A DNA stretch of 14,037 nt from Clostridia bacterium (lineage in GTDB: Bacteria > Bacillota > Clostridia > Christensenellales > Aristaeellaceae): the NCBI GenBank assembly GCA_900759005.1, contig CAAEUQ010000182.1:1-14037 (forward strand), written 5' to 3'. Position numbers and translations under genes: made by a program. This document shows, in pieces, positions 7,418 through 14,037 of this stretch. Each line of letters opens with the position of its first letter. Positions within the stretch are counted from its first letter, which is position 1. The notes under the pieces were generated by a model. It was given only the letters and a program-made list of their open reading frames with translations, ran no database searches and had not been told where the DNA came from.

Positions 7418-8808
7418 TGTTGCGCACCTCCCAGAGAGAAAAATTCGCGGGCATTATTGTAGCAAATATCCTGAACGGTTTTGCCGAGCGCGTTCAGATC
7501 GGGAATCATGCCGTTTTCCGCCCATTCGCCGAACAGACCGCATAGCGCGCGGCGGAAGTATTCATGCCGCGCATAGGACAGAAACGAGCGCGAATCCGTG
7601 ACCATGCCGAGAAAATTGCCAATCGGGAACGCGTCCGCCATGGAAGAAAGCTGCGCGCGCATTCCGGAAAGCGTGTCGTTGAACCACCATGCCGCGCCCT
7701 GCTGGACGCAGCCGCGAACGCCTTCCTTCTGGAAGCATCCGGCGAGGGCGTTCAGGAACGCGCTGTCGTTCGGCGAAAGCGAGAATAGAACGGTTTTCGG
7801 CAGCGTGCTTTCTGCGGCAAGGTCGCTTAAAAGCGGCGCAAGCCCCGAAAGCTCGACGCGCGGCGAGATGGCGTCGAAGCCGGTATCGGCGCCGAGACGG
7901 GCAAACATCACGCGATTGATATTGCGCATGGGGCCGAAATGCATTTCCATTACCCAGCCGCGGCGGGCGTATTCGCGGGCGAGAAATTGCATCAGCGCGA
8001 AGCGGTATTTGTCCGCCTCGTCGGGAGAAATTTCGCGTCCTTCCTGCGCGCGGGCGAGAATGGCGTTCAGCTCCGTCTCCGTCGCACGGGCTTTGGGAAA
8101 TGCGGAGATGCCGTGATCGGACGCGCGGCAGCCGTGGGCGGCAAAAACGTCCATGCGGGCGCTCAGGAGCGCGCAAAGCTCCGAAAACGTATTCGGATTG
8201 CCGAGACGTGCGATATAATCGGAAAAATCGCTCTTTTCAATCGCGAGCGCGCGATCGGGCCGCCAGGCGGGATAGACGTTCGTTTCGAACGCTGAATCCG
8301 CGGCGATTTTTTCATGATGGGAAAGATCGTCCGCCGGATCGTCGGTAGTCATCAGGTCGGTCACGTTTGCGCGGCGGATCATTTCGCGCGCGGAGAGGGA
8401 ACGGGCGAGTGCGGCATTGCAATGCGCCCAGATTTCGGGGGCGTTTTGGGGATTCAGAATCAGATCGCAATCAAAATACCGGCGCAGCTCGAGATGCGCC
8501 CAGTGCGTGACCGGATTGCCCGGGCATCGCTCGATCGTGCGTGCGAATGCGAGAAATTTTTCATATGGGTCGCCGTTTCCGGTGATCAACTCCTCCGGTT
8601 CGCCGCATGCGCGCATGAGCCGCCATTTGTAATGGTCGCCGCCCAGCCAGACCTCGGAAAGATCAGTAAAGCGCCTGTCCTCGGCGATTTCCGCGGGGCT
8701 TAAATGGCAATGGTAATCGATGATCGGCATTTCCTCGGCGTAATCGTGGTAAAGCGTCCGCGCCGCGGGGGTGGTCAGCAGAAATTCGGAATCCATAAAC
8801 GGTTTCAC
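7414..8808 (-). CDS. uxaC: Glucuronate isomerase (uronate isomerase)
   Basis: Isomerises D-glucuronate to D-fructuronate, and D-galacturonate to D-tagaturonate: the entry step of the pathway. At 464 residues it matches the family (about 465-470). It belongs to the amidohydrolase superfamily. The HxH metal motif is His33/His35 in IIDYHCHL, followed by the family landmarks GGDHYKWRLMR, TTDDPADD, GWVMEMHFGPMRNIN and GMVTDSRSFLSYARHEYFRR, the last of which carries the C-terminal active-site Asp. The start is a GTG at 8808, seven bases from TAAGGAGGGA, which overlaps the stop of the regulator gene. An in-frame ATG four codons later lacks suitable spacing. With only uxuA and uxuB present, and no uxaA or uxaB, glucuronate is the more likely substrate. 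Confidence 0.95.
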   Translation of the reverse strand: MKPFMDSEFLLTTPAARTLYHDYAEEMPIIDYHCHLSPAEIAEDRRFTDLSEVWLGGDHYKWRLMRACGEPEELITGNGDPYEKFLAFARTIERCPGNPVTHWAHLELRRYFDCDLILNPQNAPEIWAHCNAALARSLSAREMIRRANVTDLMTTDDPADDLSHHEKIAADSAFETNVYPAWRPDRALAIEKSDFSDYIARLGNPNTFSELCALLSARMDVFAAHGCRASDHGISAFPKARATETELNAILARAQEGREISPDEADKYRFALMQFLAREYARRGWVMEMHFGPMRNINRVMFARLGADTGFDAISPRVELSGLAPLLSDLAAESTLPKTVLFSLSPNDSAFLNALAGCFQKEGVRGCVQQGAAWWFNDTLSGMRAQLSSMADAFPIGNFLGMVTDSRSFLSYARHEYFRRALCGLFGEWAENGMIPDLNALGKTVQDICYNNAREFFSLGGAQQ

Positions 8809-8822
8809 GGTTCGTTCCCTCC

Positions 8823-9872
8823 TTATCCTACAAACGGGTTGCCGCGGCGGTTGAGAAGTCCCTCCATATTGCCGCGGACGACGATTTGAGCGTCAAAATA
8901 CAGCTTTTCCTGCGCGGGCGCCCAGTTTTCAATCAGCATTCGGGCGAGCATTCGCGCCGCCTGATAGCCCTGATCGAACGGATGCTGATCCAGCAGCAGG
9001 TCGCACCAGCCCTCGCGCAGCGCTTCGGCGGTTTCGTTCGTCAGGTCATAGCCGATCAGACGAATATCGCGGCGATTCAGCGCCTTCAGCGCGCGCACCG
9101 CGCCGATCGTGGAGGAATAGCCGGTGGCGAATACGCCCTGAATGCTTTTGTCGGATTCAAGCGCGGCAATCAGGCTTTCGCATGCGCGGTCGGGATCGCC
9201 GGGGCATTCAACGCAGCGGTCGACCCGCATTTGAGACGCATGGACATATTCGAAAAATCCGCCGAAGCGTTCGAGAAACGGCATTGCACGTGCGAAATTG
9301 CCCAGCACGGCGACGGGAGCGTTATCGTTCACGATCATTTGGAGCAATTCCGCGCCGACGAAGCCGGATTGACGCGCGTTTCCGCCGATAAAAAAGCGGC
9401 GGCGGGTTTCGGGCGAATCGGTATTGAAGGTAATCAGCGGAGTGTTTTCGAGCAGGCGAATGCAATCGGCGGTCATGCAGCCGGCGGCGTTGACGGCGCA
9501 CGCGTCGAATTCCTTCGCGCACTGAATGCAGGCACGGGCTTCCTGTTCGTCGTCCAGCGCAAAGCGCAGCTTTTCCACGGAAACGCCGTAATCCTCGAGC
9601 TCGGCGGCAGCGCAATCAATTCCGAATTCAATTTCGCGATAAAAAGCCTCCGGATCGCGCGGAAAGACGAGGCAAATGCGAATTTCGCTGCGGCGGCTGA
9701 GGGCGCTTGCAAAGCGATTCGGGCGATAGCCGAGCTGATCGGCAATCTGAAGCACGCGGCGTTTGCTTTCGGCATTGACGCCCGAGCGATTGTTGAGCGC
9801 ACGATCGACCGTTCCGATCGATACGTTCGCCGCCTTTGCGATTTCCCTGAGCGTTACGCGATGCTTTTCCAT
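8823..9872 (-). CDS. LacI-family transcriptional regulator of the hexuronate cluster
   Basis: A 349-residue DNA-binding regulator. The N-terminal helix-turn-helix and hinge cover about residues 6-52 (VTLREIAKAANVSIGTVDRAL, then LGYRPN). The rest, from about residue 62, is a periplasmic-binding-protein-like ligand domain of the type fused to LacI heads. The start is the ATG at 9872, seven bases after GGAGGG (complement of 9880-9885). It is the first gene of the uronate operon, so the operon is autoregulated if the factor binds its own promoter. The best operator candidate is the palindrome CGTGAACGTTCACG at 9948-9961, which has the central CG typical of LacI-family sites. The effector is unknown; a hexuronate or a pathway intermediate is the likely ligand. 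It may also control the divergent genes that start at 10044. Confidence 0.92.
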   Translation of the reverse strand: MEKHRVTLREIAKAANVSIGTVDRALNNRSGVNAESKRRVLQIADQLGYRPNRFASALSRRSEIRICLVFPRDPEAFYREIEFGIDCAAAELEDYGVSVEKLRFALDDEQEARACIQCAKEFDACAVNAAGCMTADCIRLLENTPLITFNTDSPETRRRFFIGGNARQSGFVGAELLQMIVNDNAPVAVLGNFARAMPFLERFGGFFEYVHASQMRVDRCVECPGDPDRACESLIAALESDKSIQGVFATGYSSTIGAVRALKALNRRDIRLIGYDLTNETAEALREGWCDLLLDQHPFDQGYQAARMLARMLIENWAPAQEKLYFDAQIVVRGNMEGLLNRRGNPFVG

Positions 9873-9908
9873 TCATCTGCCCTCCATAAGAGACGGATTT
9901 ATGTTTTT

Positions 9909-9937
9909 AGTATAGCGGCAAACGGCGCCGTTTTCAA
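9909..9937 (-). promoter_or_regulatory. Sigma-A promoter of the lacI-uxaC-uxuA-uxuB-eda operon
   Basis: Read on the minus strand: -35 TTGAAA (complement of 9932-9937), a 17-base spacer, and -10 TATACT (complement of 9909-9914). The predicted start is near 9902, about 30 bases before the regulator's ATG. The palindrome AAACGGCGCCGTTT fills most of the spacer and touches the -35, so a bound protein there would block polymerase. Confidence 0.82.
9920..9933. promoter_or_regulatory. Perfect 14-bp palindrome within the minus-strand promoter (candidate operator)
   Basis: AAACGGCGCCGTTT reads the same on both strands. It lies between the -10 and -35 of the regulator promoter and overlaps the last two -35 bases, a repressing position. 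Its half-site differs from that of the palindrome at 9948-9961, so a second factor, or a weaker site for the same one, is possible. Confidence 0.55.
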
Positions 9938-9947
9938 TCCCTTCGAC

Positions 9948-9961
9948 CGTGAACGTTCACG
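9948..9961. promoter_or_regulatory. Perfect 14-bp palindrome, likely LacI-family operator
   Basis: CGTGAACGTTCACG is fully symmetric around a central CG with an AACGTT core, the usual form of LacI/GalR-family operators. It lies between the two divergent -35 boxes, 10 bases from the minus-strand -35 and 17 from the plus-strand -35, so one bound dimer could affect both promoters. The distance between TG and the central CG is shorter than in a CcpA cre site, so a cre is unlikely. Confidence 0.7.
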
Positions 9962-9978
9962 AAAATTTTGAATTTCTA

Positions 9979-10007
9979 TTGAAAACCATGCGGCGGGGCG
10001 ATATAAT
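9979..10007 (+). promoter_or_regulatory. Sigma-A promoter of the TIM-barrel/oxidoreductase operon
   Basis: -35 TTGAAA (9979-9984), a 17-base spacer, and a perfect -10 TATAAT (10002-10007), with a start expected near 10014. Just upstream, GAAAATTTTGAATTTC (9961-9976) is AT-rich and could act as an UP element. The leader before the ATG at 10044 is only about 30 bases, too short for a riboswitch or attenuator. Confidence 0.88.
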
Positions 10008-10015
10008 GATTTTGA

Positions 10016-10029
10016 GAAAATGCATTTTC
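10016..10029. promoter_or_regulatory. Perfect 14-bp palindrome at the transcription start of the plus operon
   Basis: GAAAATGCATTTTC is fully symmetric and starts about 2-3 bases after the expected transcription start, immediately before the ribosome site GGGAGGA (10030-10036). A factor bound there would block initiation. Its centre is GC, not CG, unlike the other two palindromes, so it may belong to a different regulator. A loopless palindrome is unlikely to act as an RNA hairpin. Confidence 0.5.
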
Positions 10030-10043
10030 GGGAGGATAAACAG

Positions 10044-10889
10044 ATGCGCGTGTATGCTTTTGCCGATGAAGCGAGTGCGTTCGTCGCGGGTCAGATCGCC
10101 GCGATGCGCCGCAACGGTTTGAACGGTTTGGAAATTCGCAATGTGGAGGGAACGAACGTTTCCGATTTGCCGATTGCGAAGGCGAAGGAGATTCGCAATC
10201 GGCTGGAGGACGCGGGGCTGATCGTGTGGTCGATCGGATCGCCGATCGGAAAGATTCACATTTCCGATAATTTTCCCGCGCATCGCGAGCGCTTTCTGCA
10301 TACGCTGGAGGTTGCCGAGGCGATGAATGCCGAAAATATTCGCCTGTTCAGCTTTTATCCGGATGCGGGCATGGAAAAGGATGCGTTTCGGGACGCGGCG
10401 TTTGAGCGTCTGAACGCGCTGATCGATGCGGCGAAGGGCGCGAAGGTCACGCTTTGCCATGAAAATGAAAAGGGCATTTACGGCGACAAAGCCGATCGCT
10501 GCGCAGAGATTCACGCGGCGTTTCCGAGCCTGCGCGCGGTGTTCGATCCGGCGAATTTCATTCAGTGCGGCCAGGAGACGCTTTCGGCGTGGAAAATGCT
10601 GAAGGGGTATGTGAAGTACCTGCACATCAAGGACGCGCTGCCGGACGGGCGCGTGGTTCCGGCGGGAAAGGGAATCGGCAATGTGAATGCGATTCTGTCC
10701 GATTTCATTGCGCACGGCGGGGAGGACGTTACGATCGAGCCGCATCTGAAGGTGTTCGACGGGCTGAATGCGCTCGAACGCGATCAGCAGCGCAGCGCGG
10801 TGGGCGGTTATCTGTATGAAACGAACGATCAGGCGTTCGACGCGGCGTGCGCGGCGCTGAGGGAATTGCTCGAAGGAGGGAAAGCATGA
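10044..10889 (+). CDS. TIM-barrel sugar phosphate isomerase/epimerase-like protein (AP endonuclease 2 fold)
   Basis: A 281-residue cytoplasmic protein of the xylose isomerase-like TIM-barrel superfamily (PF01261 type). Conserved metal-binding positions appear in order: Glu140 in CHENEKG, Asp168 in VFDPANF, His194 in YLHIKD and Glu232 in TIEPHL. Together they make a likely divalent-metal site for enolisation of a sugar or keto-sugar. The start is the ATG at 10044 (MRVYAF), seven bases after GGAGGA; an in-frame ATG 24 bases upstream overlaps the palindrome and lacks a ribosome site. It is the first gene of the operon, and its TGA overlaps the next gene's ATG. The substrate cannot be read from sequence. 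Close association with Gfo/Idh oxidoreductases suggests work on keto-glycosides or inositol-like compounds rather than sugar phosphates (inference). Confidence 0.85.
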   Translation: MRVYAFADEASAFVAGQIAAMRRNGLNGLEIRNVEGTNVSDLPIAKAKEIRNRLEDAGLIVWSIGSPIGKIHISDNFPAHRERFLHTLEVAEAMNAENIRLFSFYPDAGMEKDAFRDAAFERLNALIDAAKGAKVTLCHENEKGIYGDKADRCAEIHAAFPSLRAVFDPANFIQCGQETLSAWKMLKGYVKYLHIKDALPDGRVVPAGKGIGNVNAILSDFIAHGGEDVTIEPHLKVFDGLNALERDQQRSAVGGYLYETNDQAFDAACAALRELLEGGKA

Positions 10890-11632
10890 AGATCGGAGCG
10901 CAGCTTTACACGGTGCGCGATTTCTGCAAAACGCCCGAGGGGTTGGCGGAATCGCTCGCGCGGGTGGCGGAGATCGGGTATACGACGGTTCAGGTTTCGG
11001 GAACGTGCGCATACGACCCGGAATGGCTGAACGGGGAGCTGAAAAAGAACGGGCTTGAATGCGTGATCACGCACATTTCGGGCGAAAGGATTGCGAAGGA
11101 GCCGGAGATTGTCGCGCGCGAACACAATGCGTTCGGCTGCAAATATGTGGGGCTCGGGCATTACGCGTTCGGTGATGAAACGGATGCTGTGGAGAAATTT
11201 GCGAGTCTTTACCTTCCGGCGGCGAAGACGCTGAAGGCGAACGGCAAATATTTCATGTACCACAATCACAACGGCGAATTCAGAAAGCTCGGCGGAAAGC
11301 TTATTCTCCAATCGCTGATTGAATTGCTTCCGGCGGAATACATGGGCATTACGTTCGATACCTACTGGGCACAGGTTGCAGGCGCGGATCCGGCACAATG
11401 GCTGGAGAAGCTCGCGGGGCGCATTCCCTGCATTCACTTAAAGGACTGCGCGTACGGGCAGAAGATGGCAGTGATCGGCGAGGGAAATATCAATTTCGAT
11501 CGTGTGTTTGAAAAGGCGGAGGCGGGCGGAACGGAGTATATGCTCGTGGAACAGGACGATTGCGGCGGCGAGAATCCGTTCGACTGTCTGAAGCGCAGCT
11601 ATGAATACCTGACCGCGTGCGGTTTTCACTGA
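10886..11632 (+). CDS. Second TIM-barrel sugar isomerase/epimerase-like protein
   Basis: A 248-residue member of the same superfamily but a different subgroup from its upstream neighbour. It is shorter and begins MKIGAQLYTVRDF, the typical opening of isomerases that travel with Gfo/Idh dehydrogenases. Candidate catalytic and metal residues are His126, His128 and Glu131 in YHNHNGEF, Asp158 in FDTYW, His184 in CIHLKD and Glu222 in VEQDD. The start is the ATG at 10886, which overlaps the previous stop as ATGA, with GAAGGAGGG at 10872-10880. An in-frame upstream start about 13 codons earlier is inside the previous gene and has no ribosome site. Reactions known for relatives include epimerisation or beta-elimination on 3-keto sugars and inosose chemistry; which applies here is unknown. 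Confidence 0.85.
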   Translation: MKIGAQLYTVRDFCKTPEGLAESLARVAEIGYTTVQVSGTCAYDPEWLNGELKKNGLECVITHISGERIAKEPEIVAREHNAFGCKYVGLGHYAFGDETDAVEKFASLYLPAAKTLKANGKYFMYHNHNGEFRKLGGKLILQSLIELLPAEYMGITFDTYWAQVAGADPAQWLEKLAGRIPCIHLKDCAYGQKMAVIGEGNINFDRVFEKAEAGGTEYMLVEQDDCGGENPFDCLKRSYEYLTACGFH

Positions 11633-11643
11633 CGGAGGGCTTT

Positions 11644-12816
11644 ATGGATAAGAAGATTCGGCTGGGCATTATCGGCGTGGGTAATATGGGCTCGGGTCAT
11701 GCGCGAAACGTATTGGGCGGCAAATGCCCGGACTTTGAGCTGACTGCGATTGCGGATATCAATCCCGCGCGGCTCCGGTGGGCGAAGGAGGAGCTTTCCG
11801 AAAATCTCGAATGCTTTTCGGATGCGATTCAGATGCTGGACAGCGGGCATATCGACGCGGCGATGGTGTGCGTTCCGCATTACGATCACGCGAAATACGC
11901 GATTGCGTGCATGGAGCGCGGCATTCACGTGATGTGTGAAAAACCGGCGGGGGTGTACACGCTGCAGGCGCGGGAGATGAACGCTGCGGCGGACAGACAT
12001 CCGGAGGTCGTGTTTGGAATGATGTTCAACCAGCGAACGAACTGCGTTTACCGCAAGATGCGCGAGCTGGTGCATTCCGGCAGGTACGGGCGGATTCGGC
12101 GCGTGAACTGGCTGATTACGAACTGGTATCGCCCGCAGGCGTATTATGATTCCGGCGCATGGCGCGCGACGTGGTCCGGCGAGGGCGGCGGCGTGCTTTT
12201 GAATCAGTGCCCGCATCAGCTGGATTTGCTGCAATGGATTTGCGGGCTTCCGGTGCGCGTGGAATCGCACATGAAATTCGGACAGTGGCACGACGTCGAG
12301 GTCGAGGACGATGTGACGACCTACCTTGAATACGAAAACGGCGCGACGGGCGTGTTCATCACGACCACCGGAGACGCGCACGGCACGAACCGGTTTGAAA
12401 TTCAGATGGACGGCGCGAAGCTGGTTGCCGAGGACGATCATTTGACGGTGCTCGAATACGATATGAGCGAGCCGGAGTTTTCAAAAACCAACAAAACGCC
12501 GTTTGCGAGCGTGGGCGCGCATGAGCTGGAGCTCCATCTGGACGGCAGAAACGAGCAGCACGTGGGCGTTGTGAATGCCTGGGGCGGCGCGATTCTGCGC
12601 GGAGAGCCGCTGGTTGCCGATGGGCGCGAGGGCATTAACGGGCTGATGCTTTCCAACGCGATGCATCTATCGCAGTTTCTGGGGAAAATGGTGGAGCTTC
12701 CGTTTGACGAGCAGCTGTATTACGATGAGCTGATGAAGCGCGTGGCGGTTTCGCGCCGCAAGGTGGTCGAGAGCGTATTTGCGGACACGCGCGGCAGCTA
12801 TTCGGGAACGAAATAG
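11644..12816 (+). CDS. Gfo/Idh/MocA-family NAD(P)-dependent oxidoreductase, copy 1
   Basis: A 390-residue oxidoreductase. The N-terminal Rossmann fold has GVGNMG at 11-16 and ADINPAR after strand 2; acidic Asp39 favours NAD over NADP. The family signature Glu99-Lys100-Pro101 (CEKPAG) marks the catalytic lysine, and the C-terminal alpha/beta domain carries Asn187, His191 and Asp194 in LLNQCPHQLDLLQW, a usual proton-relay arrangement. No signal peptide or Tat motif is seen, so it is cytoplasmic. The start is the ATG at 11644, four bases after GGAGGG and 11 after the previous stop. The downstream gene is a close paralogue with very similar sequence across the substrate loop (NWYRPQAYYDSGAWRATW). 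It probably oxidises or reduces a glycoside or sugar hydroxyl at C3 or an equivalent position (inference from family). Confidence 0.9.
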   Translation: MDKKIRLGIIGVGNMGSGHARNVLGGKCPDFELTAIADINPARLRWAKEELSENLECFSDAIQMLDSGHIDAAMVCVPHYDHAKYAIACMERGIHVMCEKPAGVYTLQAREMNAAADRHPEVVFGMMFNQRTNCVYRKMRELVHSGRYGRIRRVNWLITNWYRPQAYYDSGAWRATWSGEGGGVLLNQCPHQLDLLQWICGLPVRVESHMKFGQWHDVEVEDDVTTYLEYENGATGVFITTTGDAHGTNRFEIQMDGAKLVAEDDHLTVLEYDMSEPEFSKTNKTPFASVGAHELELHLDGRNEQHVGVVNAWGGAILRGEPLVADGREGINGLMLSNAMHLSQFLGKMVELPFDEQLYYDELMKRVAVSRRKVVESVFADTRGSYSGTK

Positions 12817-12825
12817 GAGGCGGAC

Positions 12826-14001
12826 ATGAACGAGGTTCGGCTTGCAATCGTGGGCTTTGGCAATATGGGTTCGGCGCACGCGGCATGCGTGCATTCGGGA
12901 AAAATTCAGGGGCTGCGTTTGGCGGCAATATGCGATATCAGCGAAGTGCGCAGGACGCTTTGCCGCGAAAAATATCCGGATGTTCCGGTATTTTCGGATG
13001 CGCGCGAGATGTTTGCGTCCGGATTGGCGGATGCGGCTTTGGTGGCGGTTCCGCATCGCCTGCACGCGGAGATCGGCATTCAGGCGATTCAGGCGGGGCT
13101 TCATCTTTTGAGCGAGAAGCCTTTGGATGCGCGGCTTTCGCGGGCGCGGCAGCTGGTTGACGCGGCGAATGCGAGCGATCGTGTATTTGCGATCATGTTC
13201 AATCAGCGGACGAATCCGCTGTTTCGCCGCGCGCGGGAGATCGTGCGCTCGGGCGAGCTGGGGCATTTGAAGCGCTCGATTTGGATCATTACGAACTGGT
13301 ATCGCTCGCAGCGGTATTATGATTCCGGCGCATGGCGCGCTACTTGGGCGGGCGAGGGCGGCGGCGTGCTGCTCAATCAGGCGCCGCACAATCTGGATTT
13401 ATGGCAATGGATTTGCGGGATGCCGAAATCGCTGGTCGGGTTCTGCGATATTGCGAAGTATCACGATATTGAAGTTGAAGACGATGCGACGATTTACGCG
13501 CGCTATGCAAACGGCGCGGTGGGGACGTTCATCACGACGACGGGCGAATACCCCGGCACGAATCGCTTGGAGATTGCGGGCGAGCTTGGGAAGATTGTAA
13601 TCGAAGAAGGCACGCTCAAATGGTGGAGGCTGCGCGAATCGGAAAAGGGAATTCGTTTCAGCGCAGATTCCAATTCCCCTGCGATTAACATGGATTACGA
13701 GGAGATTCGCCCTTCCGAGCGGGAAACGGCGCACGCGGGGATTCTTCAGAATTTCACGAACGCGATTTTGTTTGGTGAGCCTTTGATTTCTCCGGGAGCG
13801 GACGGCTTAAATCAGTTGGAGCTGACGAACGCGGCGTATTTATCCTCATGGCTGGGCAATCGCGAGATTGAACTTCCTTTAGACGCGGATCGCTACGACT
13901 GCGAGCTGGATGCGCGCGCGCTGCGCTCCAAATACCACGCAACAGAAGCCGACTCCGTCGAGGTCTCCGTCTACTCCCCCCGCTGGCAAGTAAACTGGTG
14001 A
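12826..14001 (+). CDS. Gfo/Idh/MocA-family NAD(P)-dependent oxidoreductase, copy 2
   Basis: A 391-residue paralogue of the previous gene, nine bases downstream, with ATG at 12826 five bases after AGGAGG. It has Rossmann GFGNMG at 10-15 and ICDISE, the catalytic motif Glu97-Lys98-Pro99 (SEKPL), and Asn184, His188 and Asp191 in LLNQAPHNLDLWQW. The two copies differ most in the nucleotide-domain loops and the C-terminal third, and are most alike in the substrate-binding stretch (NWYRSQRYYDSGAWRATW). That suggests the same or a related sugar but opposite roles, one copy oxidising and the other reducing. The last 20 or so codons switch to C-ending codons (TCC, GTC, GAC, CCC), unlike the GCG-rich remainder of the operon. 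No convincing terminator follows within the window, so more operon genes may lie downstream. Confidence 0.9.
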   Translation: MNEVRLAIVGFGNMGSAHAACVHSGKIQGLRLAAICDISEVRRTLCREKYPDVPVFSDAREMFASGLADAALVAVPHRLHAEIGIQAIQAGLHLLSEKPLDARLSRARQLVDAANASDRVFAIMFNQRTNPLFRRAREIVRSGELGHLKRSIWIITNWYRSQRYYDSGAWRATWAGEGGGVLLNQAPHNLDLWQWICGMPKSLVGFCDIAKYHDIEVEDDATIYARYANGAVGTFITTTGEYPGTNRLEIAGELGKIVIEEGTLKWWRLRESEKGIRFSADSNSPAINMDYEEIRPSERETAHAGILQNFTNAILFGEPLISPGADGLNQLELTNAAYLSSWLGNREIELPLDADRYDCELDARALRSKYHATEADSVEVSVYSPRWQVNW

Positions 14002-14037
14002 CGGTAGAACCGTCTGTCAATTGCTGCCGCGCTTGGT

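Noticed and set aside
6464..7462. 332-codon plus-strand frame opposite uxuA
   Set aside because: Antisense to a complete mannonate dehydratase; composition is typical of a shadow frame.
9948..9961. The palindrome CGTGAACGTTCACG as a CcpA cre site
   Set aside because: The distance between TG and the central CG is two bases rather than four, so it does not fit the cre pattern; a LacI-family local operator fits better.
8886..11012. Long open frames opposite the LacI-type gene (361 codons, plus strand) and opposite the first TIM-barrel gene (351 codons, minus strand)
   Set aside because: Both are antisense shadows of well-supported genes and run across the divergent promoter region; no family signature or ribosome site is visible.
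14000..14014. Short hairpin GACGGT/ACCGTC after the last gene, considered as a terminator
   Set aside because: Only a 6-bp stem with a 3-base loop and no following T run, so it cannot be called an intrinsic terminator.
14015..14020. TTGACA on the minus strand near the window end, considered as a -35 box
   Set aside because: At 17 bases spacing the sequence is CAGTTT, which does not resemble a -10 box.

Overview
The window looks like a carbohydrate-use region of an anaerobic, probably gut-associated Firmicute (Clostridia-like). The basis is strong AGGAGG-type ribosome binding sites before nearly every gene, several GTG starts, sigma-A promoters with 17-bp spacers, a LacI-type regulator, and Firmicute-type hexuronate enzymes. 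The species is not identified. Coding is GC-rich with heavy GCG codon use, and genes are tightly packed, with ATGA stop/start overlaps.

Layout: (1) 1-3718, plus strand: the 3' part of a GH2 beta-mannosidase, then a single gene that fuses a ROK sugar kinase to a GmhA-like SIS phosphosugar isomerase. A perfect 13-bp hairpin at 3747-3778 separates it from the convergent genes and can work in both directions. (2) 3782-9872, minus strand: an operon read as lacI-type regulator, uxaC, uxuA, uxuB (broken by a frameshift), eda, and a small four-helix membrane protein. (3) 9873-10043: a divergent control region with two good sigma-A promoters and three perfect 14-bp palindromes. (4) 10044-14001, plus strand: two TIM-barrel sugar isomerase/epimerase-like proteins, then two closely related Gfo/Idh/MocA oxidoreductases. 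The last 36 bases hold nothing I can support.

How they fit: the minus operon encodes glucuronate (or galacturonate) to fructuronate to mannonate to 2-keto-3-deoxygluconate, and then cleavage of the 6-phosphate to pyruvate and glyceraldehyde 3-phosphate. The KDG kinase step and any transporter are absent from the window. The mannosidase and kinase-isomerase pair suggests release of mannose, phosphorylation, and isomerisation to fructose 6-phosphate (inference). The divergent TIM-barrel/Gfo-Idh operon resembles oxidoreductase-plus-TIM-barrel modules that process glycosides through 3-keto intermediates. Its control region is shared with the hexuronate operon, so the two are probably regulated together.

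Most notable points: the ROK-SIS fusion with altered metal- and phosphate-site residues; the uxuB frameshift at a GTT-TGA context; the palindrome-dense divergent promoter; and the duplicated oxidoreductase/TIM-barrel module as a candidate uncharacterised glycoside-processing pathway.
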